Under the pieces are notes generated by a model. It had not been told where the DNA came from. It ran no database searches and saw nothing but the letters and a program-made list of their open reading frames with translations. The position numbers and the translations under genes are program-made. A stretch of 19,765 nucleotides of DNA from Planctomycetota bacterium. GTDB lineage: Bacteria > Planctomycetota > Phycisphaerae > WQYP01. The stretch is taken from positions 1 through 19,765 of the forward strand of contig JAJZNY010000078.1 of NCBI GenBank assembly GCA_021852245.1, read 5' to 3'. How positions within the stretch are numbered: position 1 is the stretch's first letter; each line of letters begins with the position of its first letter. Of this stretch, positions 7,806 to 14,128 are shown in pieces.

Positions 7806-8366
7806 TCAGGATTGATCCTTTTTTGTTGGGCGGCCGAGGGCGTTAATGAAATACGAAAGCCGCTCCGCCTCGTCGTCTGTCAGGTCCACCGGCAAAGAAA
7901 GCGTTGCGATAACATCCGGCCTCAGCGGGAACGGGTATTTGATCATCCCTGCCGGTAAGGCGGGCTCCGCAGGGCCCGTAGCCGTGGGCTCCACCACTCC
8001 GCCCTCATCGACCTCGGCATCGCTGCGTTGCATCGGCACAAGCGTTTCCGATTGGCCAAGGGCGGCGAGACCCACAGAGTTCATCGTGTAGTGCCATTCA
8101 AACCGGGTTGGCTTGGTACCGCGGCCGAGTACCATCTTGCCACACCCGAGCTCCTGAAGCGTTCTGAACACTTCGACGGCGGTCGGCCGGGTTATCTCGA
8201 GGTCACGCATCACTACCTCCACCACCAACTCCCTGCGGCGCCGCTGCCGCTGGCTTAGCAACTCGAAGAGTCGCTTGGCAACACTGTCACTGCGGGCGTA
8301 GTCCCGCAGCCGGGCGACATCCGGCCCGCCATTTGCTCCACCGTTACCGTTCTTTTCATCAGCCAT
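7806..8366 (-). CDS. Winged-helix DNA-binding protein, probable operon regulator
   Basis: This 186-residue protein has a helical DNA-binding segment at about residues 28-90: VAKRLFELLSQRQRRRRELVVEV, then MRDLEITRPTAVEVFRTLQELG (recognition helix region) and a wing with GRGTKPTRFEWHY. An acidic, Ala/Pro-rich linker follows. The C-terminal motif LSLPVDLTDDEAERLSYFINAL is one I have seen at the ends of small mobile-element proteins. The frame extends upstream to 8417, but the ATG at 8366 has GGAG at 8 nt and the longer form would run into the promoter. As the first gene of the operon with 71-aa and DUF3800 genes, and with inverted and direct GTATA-type elements in its promoter, it may repress itself. 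That role is inferred. Confidence 0.75.
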   Translation of the reverse strand: MADEKNGNGGANGGPDVARLRDYARSDSVAKRLFELLSQRQRRRRELVVEVVMRDLEITRPTAVEVFRTLQELGCGKMVLGRGTKPTRFEWHYTMNSVGLAALGQSETLVPMQRSDAEVDEGGVVEPTATGPAEPALPAGMIKYPFPLRPDVIATLSLPVDLTDDEAERLSYFINALGRPTKKDQS

Positions 8367-8408
8367 CGCACGAACTCCAAAATAGCAAGGCATACAAGTC
8401 ACACATAT

Positions 8409-8436
8409 ACTATACATATGATTTTGCCCGTGTCAA
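8409..8436 (-). promoter_or_regulatory. Strong promoter of the winged-helix/DUF3800 operon with repeated GTATA elements
   Basis: On the minus strand, a consensus TTGACA (8431-8436) is followed after 16 bp by TATAGT (8409-8414). Minus-strand GTATACTAT (8442-8450) and GTATAGTAT (8407-8415) lie on either side of the -35 box and differ at one base. They look like two operator half-sites. The whole 8399-8520 stretch is strikingly AT-rich compared with its surroundings. Confidence 0.6.
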
Positions 8437-8544
8437 GCACGATAGTATACAATTTTATTTTTACTCTTCTGTATGCACTTTTAAGCAAGTATATGGTGAA
8501 TATTAGATATACATAGATCAAGTTCTGGCACGCGGATGCGGGTT

Positions 8545-8576
8545 TAGGCGCGATTGTACGATCTAGGCGTGATTGT
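8545..8576. repeat. Two direct copies of a 13-bp element
   Basis: TAGGCGCGATTGT (8545-8557) and TAGGCGTGATTGT (8564-8576) differ at one base and are spaced 19 bp apart, about two helix turns. They lie between the AT-rich promoter and the RAYT region. No function is known to me. Confidence 0.5.
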
Positions 8577-8663
8577 TCCAACTGTTTTGGGTACGCTGGA
8601 CCATGCTTGGCAGTGGCCGGCGGCTGCGTCGCGAGCGGTTTATTGGGACTGGGGTACCGGTGC

Positions 8664-8709
8664 GCGGTTGGCGCGGGATACCGGCACATAAATGTGCCGG
8701 CTAACATGA
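8664..8709. repeat. REP repeat, family 1 copy 2 (left flank of RAYT 1)
   Basis: Hairpin A is the palindrome CCGGCACATAAATGTGCCGG (8681-8700), followed by CTAACATGA. The 46 bp from 8664 are identical to 9534-9579. The expected hairpin B downstream is degraded (ggccgatgtggtgg), so this copy has lost its inverted partner where the transposase gene begins. Confidence 0.85.
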
Positions 8710-8727
8710 GTGGGAATGTAGGCCGAT

Positions 8728-9408
8728 GTGGTGGGTTCACATCTGGATCATGTACCCGAAATGATTAAAATTCATTGCCGTATGGCGCGGTCAACGCATT
8801 CATCAAATGTCGGCAAGGAACCGATTGTGGCGTGGCATCTGGTCATGTGCATGTACGGATTCTGGTTGCCGAATGATCCACGCGGGTCGTGGTCCGATTA
8901 TGTCGGGTCAAAATCGTTGTATGGCCGGGGTGGGCCGGCGGCCGGCGGAAAACACACGCGGTCCGTGGCGGGGGCGGCGCACGATCACGCATTGCGGGTA
9001 GCGGCAAAGTCGGGGTTGGAATTTCCTCCGGTTAGGTTATCCGGAATTCAGGCACGCGCCGTGGGCCGGGGATTCGCGCAAGCTCGGCTGGAGGCCGACT
9101 ACCACATTTACGCCTGCGCGATCATGCCCGATCACGTCCACCTTGTCCTGCGTTGCCCGTCCAGAACGTTGGGAATGACGGTCGGCCACCTTAAGGCCCG
9201 AGCCGCACGCCGCCTGCATGAAGAGGGGCTGTCACCTCTCCCCGAGGCGCGGCCGGACCGGAAACATACTGCGATATGGGCCGAGGGTAAATGGTGTGGG
9301 TATTTGAACCGATTGGAGTTGCCTCCGGCCATTGCGTACGTTCAGGCCAATCCGATTAAGGCGGGGTTGCCGCCGCAGCGCTGGGATTTTTTAACCCCGT
9401 ACCCGTGA
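8728..9408 (+). CDS. REP-associated tyrosine transposase (RAYT, Y1/IS200-like), system 1
   Basis: RAYTs are single-domain HUH nucleases that cut single-stranded REP hairpins using one catalytic tyrosine. The 226-residue product has the family N-terminus WHLVMCMYGFWLPNDPRGSW (residues 36-55), the HUH motif MPDHVHLVL (HVH at 136-138), and the C-terminal YVQANPIKAGL (Tyr 204), the likely nucleophile position. It is bracketed by REP copies at 8664-8709, 9427-9490 and 9534-9612, as expected for a RAYT with its substrates. It is the only long plus-strand gene here. The GTG at 8728 opens the longest form; ATGs at 8761 and 8782 are equally possible because none has a strong Shine-Dalgarno. It appears intact. 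Unlike insertion sequences, RAYTs are usually not self-mobile. Confidence 0.85.
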   Translation: MVGSHLDHVPEMIKIHCRMARSTHSSNVGKEPIVAWHLVMCMYGFWLPNDPRGSWSDYVGSKSLYGRGGPAAGGKHTRSVAGAAHDHALRVAAKSGLEFPPVRLSGIQARAVGRGFAQARLEADYHIYACAIMPDHVHLVLRCPSRTLGMTVGHLKARAARRLHEEGLSPLPEARPDRKHTAIWAEGKWCGYLNRLELPPAIAYVQANPIKAGLPPQRWDFLTPYP

Positions 9409-9426
9409 TGGTGATCGCAACGAAGC

Positions 9427-9490
9427 GGCACATGAATGTGCCGGCTAACATAAATGGGAATATGAGCCGGTGGATTTATCCGCCGGTGGG
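9427..9490. repeat. REP/BIME repeat, family 1 copy 3 (two hairpins)
   Basis: Hairpin A (GGCACATGAATGTGCCGG, 9427-9444) is followed by CTAACATAA. Inverted hairpin B (CCGGTGGAT-tt-ATCCGCCGG, 9467-9487) is preceded by GAG. Read on the minus strand, B is CCGGCGG-ATAAA-TCCACCGG-CTCA, so A and B are inverted versions of one REP plan. It begins 18 nt after the RAYT stop codon. Confidence 0.88.
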
Positions 9491-9533
9491 CGCGGCGGGT
9501 GCAATTGGCGCGTATCGGGGTAGCGTATCCGTG

Positions 9534-9612
9534 GCGGTTGGCGCGGGATACCGGCACATAAATGTGCCGGCTAACATGAATGGCAATCTAAGTCGGTGGA
9601 TTTATCCGCCGG
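9534..9612. repeat. REP/BIME repeat, family 1 copy 4 (two hairpins)
   Basis: Hairpin A (9551-9570) and inverted hairpin B (about 9593-9612) are both complete. The first 46 bp are identical to copy 2, making direct repeats around RAYT 1. Hairpin B ends 15 nt from the stop codon of the leftward methyltransferase gene and may protect or end that transcript. Copies 3 and 4 fill the gap 9409-9627. Confidence 0.88.
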
Positions 9613-9627
9613 TGGGCGCGGCGGGGG

Positions 9628-12600
9628 TTATATTTTCCGGTAGGCTGCGAGGGCGGCGGATTTGGTTTCCTGCGGGACGAGGGGGAAAGTGGAAAGGATG
9701 TGGGCGAATTCGGACTCGGTGAGGCCGTAAAGATGGGCGATCAGGGCGTCAAGCTCGGCGCGGATCGCGGCCCTTTGGGCGGGATCGGTTACGCCATCCT
9801 TGTGTGATTTGAGGCCGACGGCTTTGGCGAAGGCGTCAAATTCGGGTGTGGTGCAGATGAGCCGGGCGGATCGTTCGACAATCGGTGCGAAGGCTGCGTC
9901 CTTCTCGGTGAGCCGCGGCACGGGGAGCTGGTAGAGATAGAACAGGTTCACGTGGTTGGTTATTTTTTGGCGGGCGGAATTGTCGAGGGCGAAGCTCCCC
10001 AAAATGGCCGCGAGCAGGCAGAGCCGGCTGGGTGTGGTGGTGCCCCCCGAGCTCGCAGGGAGCGTGTTCCCTGCGAAGCACCCGGCGGGTATCACCGTGG
10101 AGATTAGGGATCGCTCGTTTGTGCTCGCCGCCACGTCCCTGAACGCCAGCCGGTAATCCTGATAATCCAGCGTTTGGCCGGTGTCTTTTTCACGGCCGAG
10201 AATTCGGGCCCGGCCTTCCTTTTCATCCACCCAATAGCGCGGCGGGGTGAGCTGGTGTTCAAACTGCCAGATCATTTTGCCTTCATAGAGCGGCAGGCGC
10301 CCCTTGCCCGGCGCGGTTTTGAACAGATCGCTGTCGCTGGTCATGTTCAGTTCTTGGGCGAAGCTGATCTCCCACGCACCGGGAACGCTTTCGCCCAGCA
10401 ACGGGAATTTGAGCATCTTCCGGGCGATCTGGATGTCCAAATCGGATTTGAATTCCGTGATCGAGAGCGAATCAGGTGAAAATCTGCGCACCAGATCGAC
10501 GGAGATCTGCACAGCGCCATGCTGCGGAAAACGATCCAGCTCCCCCACCTCGCGCCGCATGAAGGCGGCGGGAAATTCCGTCGTCGGCCCCCCTTTCTGG
10601 AAGGTGAGGACGACGAATTTGAGACGTGAGTCCACCCCCTCGAATATCTGCCTGCGGTTTTCGAAGCAGAAAAGCCCGGCGATGTGCGTGCGATCAAAAA
10701 GCATCTGGCGCAGTTGTTTCGCGCCCAGATCGGTGTAGATACCGGAGGGAACTACGATGCCGCAATGGCCGCCCGGGCGCAGCAGATTCAGGCATTGTTC
10801 GGTGAAGAGTTTGTAGAGGTTTATCTTTGATGGAATTGCGTCCCCCAGGGCGTCGGTCGATTTTTGGTTGGCGTACTGCTCGGCGAGCTTGAAGTACTTC
10901 GACGGGTGGGCGTAGCCGCTCGAGTACGACAGCCACGCGGCGCGCATTGCCGCATCTTCCATTATGCGGCTGCGCTGGCCGGCCCATTCTTCAATGCGGA
11001 GTGTCTTTTTGGATATCGACGGGAAATAGTCCATGAAGAATTCCTTCTCGTCGGTCTGGAACACCTCCCACGGGGGGTTGGTGATGATGGCGTCGAAGCC
11101 GCCACGTTCGCCCAGCACTTCATCGAACTCGAACCCCCAGTGAAATGGCTTGAGCTGCTGAATATCCGTAAGCGCGAGGGGGCGTTTTTTCGGTTTGCCC
11201 GCCGCGCCCTTTGACTCATCCCACGTCGCCTGCTCGTACTTGATGCCGAGCGATTCAAATTGGTCGAGAAGCAGGTCGTCGAGCACGTCGATGCAGCCCC
11301 GCTTTTTTTGGTCGATCTCGTCGCGCAGGGCAGCGAGATCGTTGGCGTAGGTGGTTGTGCTGCGGTAATTTTCGATCAGCCGGTTCTTTTCCAGCAGGAT
11401 TTCGCGGTAGGATTTCTGGCGGAAAAGGTTACCCTGGCGCTCCTTTTTCGCGAACGATTCCCCGTCGACGCGGAGGAGTCCGACGAGCGAGTTGCCGGGA
11501 AGGATGTTGAAATCAATATTCGGGAGCGGTTCAAGCTGTTTGACGGTCTCGGCCGAGGCGACCAGGGCAAGGAAAAGCCGCAGGCGGGCGATTTCCGTCG
11601 CCTCTTCCATGATATCGACGCCGAAGAGATTGTCGGTGATGATGCGCTTCTTGATGTAGTAGGCGATGTTGGCGTGCTGCCGTCGAATTTTCTCGAGCCA
11701 GCCGGCGAGTTCCGGGTTGTTGAGAAATTCGATGCGGCCGATGACCGCCGAATAGAGATTGATGAGTGTATTCATCGCGGCCACGAGGAACGCCCCGGAG
11801 CCGCAGGCGGGGTCAAGAAGCGAGAGGTTTGGCAGGACGTCATTAAGGAGTTTTTGGCAGGCGGGGGCGTCGAGGTCGATGAGCAGATCACCGATGGACT
11901 CGTAGGCCCGGCGCTTCACGCCCGGCAGGACGGGCAGGTCGTGCGGGGTATTGACGGCGTCGAGAACAAGCCGGTGGATGGTCTGCTCGCACAGGTATTC
12001 GGTGATTTCGGGGCGGGTGTAATAGGCGCCGAACGCTTTCTGGTTAATGTATTTTTCAAAAATATAACCGAGGATGTGCGGGCTGATTTCCCGATCGTCG
12101 CCGACGGGGGTGTCGTTGAGGTTCCAGGAGTATTTGGAGAAGAGATCGAAGAGGCGGGTGAAGAATGCGTCGGGGACGGAGATCGCCTTATTTTGGGCCT
12201 CGATCCGGTGCCGCAGGAACAGGCCGCCGTTGAGGTAGCGGATGGCGCCCAGGGCCGCGCGGGCGGTGGGGGTGCGTTTGTCGTCCGGTTTGGCGAACCC
12301 CTCGAAGAAAAGTATCTGCAGAAAACCGGCGTAAAAGCGGTCGCGGCCGGTGCGGCTGGACTCGGCGAGCTTATCCTGCAGGTAGTTGAGATTGCCGTCG
12401 CAGGCGTCGGGATTCCTGTAATCGAGAAAGCCTTTTCGCTGAAGGAAATAGACAAACATGAGGCGGTTGAGGAGGATCGAGGCGTACCAGCGGCGGTCAT
12501 GTGGATTTTCGATGCCGGTGATGAGATCGACGAGGTTGTCGTGCGCTTGCTGAAACTCGATGTAGAACCGCTTGGTAACGGGTTGCACGTCGAGGGCGGC

Positions 12601-13146
12601 CCGGAGGCGATTGCAGACGTCGGTAAGGGCAACGCCGCCGGGTGAGTCGAAATCGGAAAAATCGAACACCATTGCGCCGAGCTTACTGATGAAGAGATCG
12701 CCCGGCTGGCCGCACAGAAAATGGTGTTCGCGTGGAAAGGTCTTGCCATCTTCGCGTTTGGCCCAGCGCCAGATACTCTGCGTGCGGTCGGCGTCGACAA
12801 AGATGACGAGGCATTCGTGCTGAATGGCGGCGATTTCCTTGTGGACGGCGGTGCGAGTGTCGGCCGTCGGGATGGTGTTGCACTGCACCTCGTAGACGCC
12901 GACGCCGGAGAGATCGGCGATATGGCGGCGGGTTACGTGTACGCCTTTGCAGTTCATTTCGACGGGTGCCGAGGCCGGCGGCCGGGACCAGCCGAGGACC
13001 TCGATGAACAGCTCCTGGAAGCGGAAATCGCGGAGAAGCTTTCGGGCTTGGGGAAAATCCATGCGGGGGTTTGAGCCGCCTGCGGCGGGATCGAGTGGCG
13101 GCTTCTTGCCGACCGATTTTTTTCCTGATGATGGGGTTGTTTTCAC
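9628..13146 (-). CDS. Eco57I-like adenine-specific DNA methyltransferase / type IIG-like restriction protein
   Basis: This large 1,172-residue protein of the Eco57I/N6-adenine methyltransferase class probably methylates, and perhaps also cleaves, DNA. SAM-binding motif I DPACGSGAFL is near residue 445 and catalytic motif IV TNPPWEVF near 688. A C-terminal target-recognition-like region ends in LYGLTESEFAHIL, common to this class. The N-terminal 150 residues (FRFQELFIEVLGW, then GVYEVQCN and LVIFVDADRTQSIWRW) look like the beta-alpha core of a nuclease-type domain. I see E-x-Q where an active PD-(D/E)XK enzyme would have (D/E)-x-K. The start is GTG at 13146 with GGAGG at 9 nt. It lies downstream of the PLD-helicase gene in the same orientation, separated by RAYT 2. 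The pair resembles modification-based phage defence modules; a named system is not assigned. Confidence 0.93.
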   Translation of the reverse strand: MKTTPSSGKKSVGKKPPLDPAAGGSNPRMDFPQARKLLRDFRFQELFIEVLGWSRPPASAPVEMNCKGVHVTRRHIADLSGVGVYEVQCNTIPTADTRTAVHKEIAAIQHECLVIFVDADRTQSIWRWAKREDGKTFPREHHFLCGQPGDLFISKLGAMVFDFSDFDSPGGVALTDVCNRLRAALDVQPVTKRFYIEFQQAHDNLVDLITGIENPHDRRWYASILLNRLMFVYFLQRKGFLDYRNPDACDGNLNYLQDKLAESSRTGRDRFYAGFLQILFFEGFAKPDDKRTPTARAALGAIRYLNGGLFLRHRIEAQNKAISVPDAFFTRLFDLFSKYSWNLNDTPVGDDREISPHILGYIFEKYINQKAFGAYYTRPEITEYLCEQTIHRLVLDAVNTPHDLPVLPGVKRRAYESIGDLLIDLDAPACQKLLNDVLPNLSLLDPACGSGAFLVAAMNTLINLYSAVIGRIEFLNNPELAGWLEKIRRQHANIAYYIKKRIITDNLFGVDIMEEATEIARLRLFLALVASAETVKQLEPLPNIDFNILPGNSLVGLLRVDGESFAKKERQGNLFRQKSYREILLEKNRLIENYRSTTTYANDLAALRDEIDQKKRGCIDVLDDLLLDQFESLGIKYEQATWDESKGAAGKPKKRPLALTDIQQLKPFHWGFEFDEVLGERGGFDAIITNPPWEVFQTDEKEFFMDYFPSISKKTLRIEEWAGQRSRIMEDAAMRAAWLSYSSGYAHPSKYFKLAEQYANQKSTDALGDAIPSKINLYKLFTEQCLNLLRPGGHCGIVVPSGIYTDLGAKQLRQMLFDRTHIAGLFCFENRRQIFEGVDSRLKFVVLTFQKGGPTTEFPAAFMRREVGELDRFPQHGAVQISVDLVRRFSPDSLSITEFKSDLDIQIARKMLKFPLLGESVPGAWEISFAQELNMTSDSDLFKTAPGKGRLPLYEGKMIWQFEHQLTPPRYWVDEKEGRARILGREKDTGQTLDYQDYRLAFRDVAASTNERSLISTVIPAGCFAGNTLPASSGGTTTPSRLCLLAAILGSFALDNSARQKITNHVNLFYLYQLPVPRLTEKDAAFAPIVERSARLICTTPEFDAFAKAVGLKSHKDGVTDPAQRAAIRAELDALIAHLYGLTESEFAHILSTFPLVPQETKSAALAAYRKI

Positions 13147-13324
13147 CGGGCAATTCCTCCTTCAGTTGGTGCACCGGGTGGTAAAGTTTCCCGGCCAGGC
13201 TTTCCATGGAATGGCGTGCGGGAATCGCGGGGGTATGGGCAGGCCCGCATGGCGGCGTGGTTCGGTTGTAAGTGCGTTACGGACATGGGCGTAGATTATG
13301 CGGTACGAGGGGCGGCTTGGCGAG

Positions 13325-13422
13325 CCGCCGGGTTTATCCCGGCGGACGACCACGGGGATAAACCCCGTGGCTCGCATAAGGAAGCGCGCGTATTGGCGGA
13401 TAACCCCGTGGCTCGCGCGAGT
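13325..13422. repeat. REP/BIME repeats, family 2 left cluster
   Basis: Two perfect 8-bp hairpins lie in opposite orientation: CCGCCGGG-tttat-CCCGGCGG (13325-13345), preceded by GAG, and CCACGGGG-ataaa-CCCCGTGG (13350-13370), followed by CTCGC. A degraded third unit (GGCGGATAACCCCGTGG then CTCGCGCGAG) ends near 13422. They lie just downstream of the RAYT 2 gene, in the roughly 300-bp gene-free stretch before the methyltransferase. Confidence 0.88.
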
Positions 13423-13446
13423 GCGGATTCAGCGTAGATTTGTGAT

Positions 13447-13992
13447 TCACTGCCGGGGAATCACCTGCATTTTTATAATTTCGCACAGAATCCCCGGCTG
13501 CTCACGGATATAGCGCTCCACCGCGTCGATGGATGTTTGATCGTGCAGGTATCGGTCGCTGCCGCCATGCGTCCACCAGCGGCCAGGATTGCCCGCCTTA
13601 TTACTGAGTTCCGCGGAAGTTATTCCTTTGAAGATTCTGCGTACGGCGGGCCCGTCGTCGGGGCAGCCGGTGGTCAATGTATGGATATGGTTGGCCATGA
13701 TGGCCGCGCGGATGATGAACCAGTTGCGCTCTTTGGCGGCCCTTATGAGGGCCTCGGCAGTTGTACAGGCCTGAGCGGTGTTCAGCCGGACGGCATCATG
13801 CTTTTGAATTTGTTGCGCTGCGGCGAGCGTCCTGGGATCACCGCGTGAATAGAGAGTGCCGCGATGGTTGCGCTTTGGGGCAAAGGCACCGTCGGTGCCG
13901 AGCGTGTTGGAGACGTGGCCGCGTGGATCGCCCGGCAGCCAAGTGCCGTAGCTGGTCCAGGTGGTAAACATTGCGAATGGTGAATTCGGCAT
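13447..13992 (-). CDS. REP-associated tyrosine transposase (RAYT), system 2
   Basis: This is a second Y1 HUH nuclease, clearly different from the first. Its 181 residues carry FTTWTSYGTWLPGDPRG at the N-terminus (residues 9-25), the HUH-equivalent MANHIHTL (HIH at 102-104), and YIREQPG (Tyr 161) at the C-terminus. The GTWLPGDPRG segment is typical of RAYT-like transposases. The start at 13992 follows AGGAG at good spacing. It is flanked on both sides by perfect-stem family 2 REP hairpins (13325-13422 and 14012-14110), which marks them as its likely substrates. It sits between the helicase and methyltransferase genes in the same orientation, so it may be transcribed with them. It appears intact but is shorter than RAYT 1. 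Confidence 0.85.
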   Translation of the reverse strand: MPNSPFAMFTTWTSYGTWLPGDPRGHVSNTLGTDGAFAPKRNHRGTLYSRGDPRTLAAAQQIQKHDAVRLNTAQACTTAEALIRAAKERNWFIIRAAIMANHIHTLTTGCPDDGPAVRRIFKGITSAELSNKAGNPGRWWTHGGSDRYLHDQTSIDAVERYIREQPGILCEIIKMQVIPRQ

Positions 13993-14011
13993 GTTGTCTC
14001 CTAAAGATTTT

Positions 14012-14110
14012 CCGATGGGATAAACCCATCGGCTCGCGACAGGAATTCCACCGATGCCGGGATAACCATCGGCTCGCGTCAGGAATTCCAGCGGCGTCGG
14101 GATAACTGTT
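14012..14110. repeat. REP repeats, family 2 right cluster with 40-bp tandem
   Basis: A perfect hairpin CCGATGGG-ataaa-CCCATCGG (14012-14032) is followed by CTCGCG. Two degenerate 40-bp tandem units then follow, 14031-14070 and 14071-14110. Each begins GGCTCGCG(A/T)CAGGAATTCC and ends in a weakened hairpin with GGGATAAC. This is upstream of RAYT 2 and covers most of the 136-bp gap to the helicase gene. Confidence 0.85.
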
Positions 14111-14128
14111 TAACGGCCGCCAACGGGA

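Noticed and set aside
9427..9612. Regularly spaced palindromes considered as a CRISPR array
   Set aside because: Only two hairpin pairs are present, spacing is uneven, the units are inverted pairs, no cas genes are nearby, and a RAYT gene is adjacent; REP/BIME explains them.
11260..12645. 461-codon open frame on the plus strand
   Set aside because: It is fully antisense to the methyltransferase, whose motifs are intact, and its composition (Val/Glu/Gly-rich, no recognisable domain) is typical of reverse frames of GC-rich genes.
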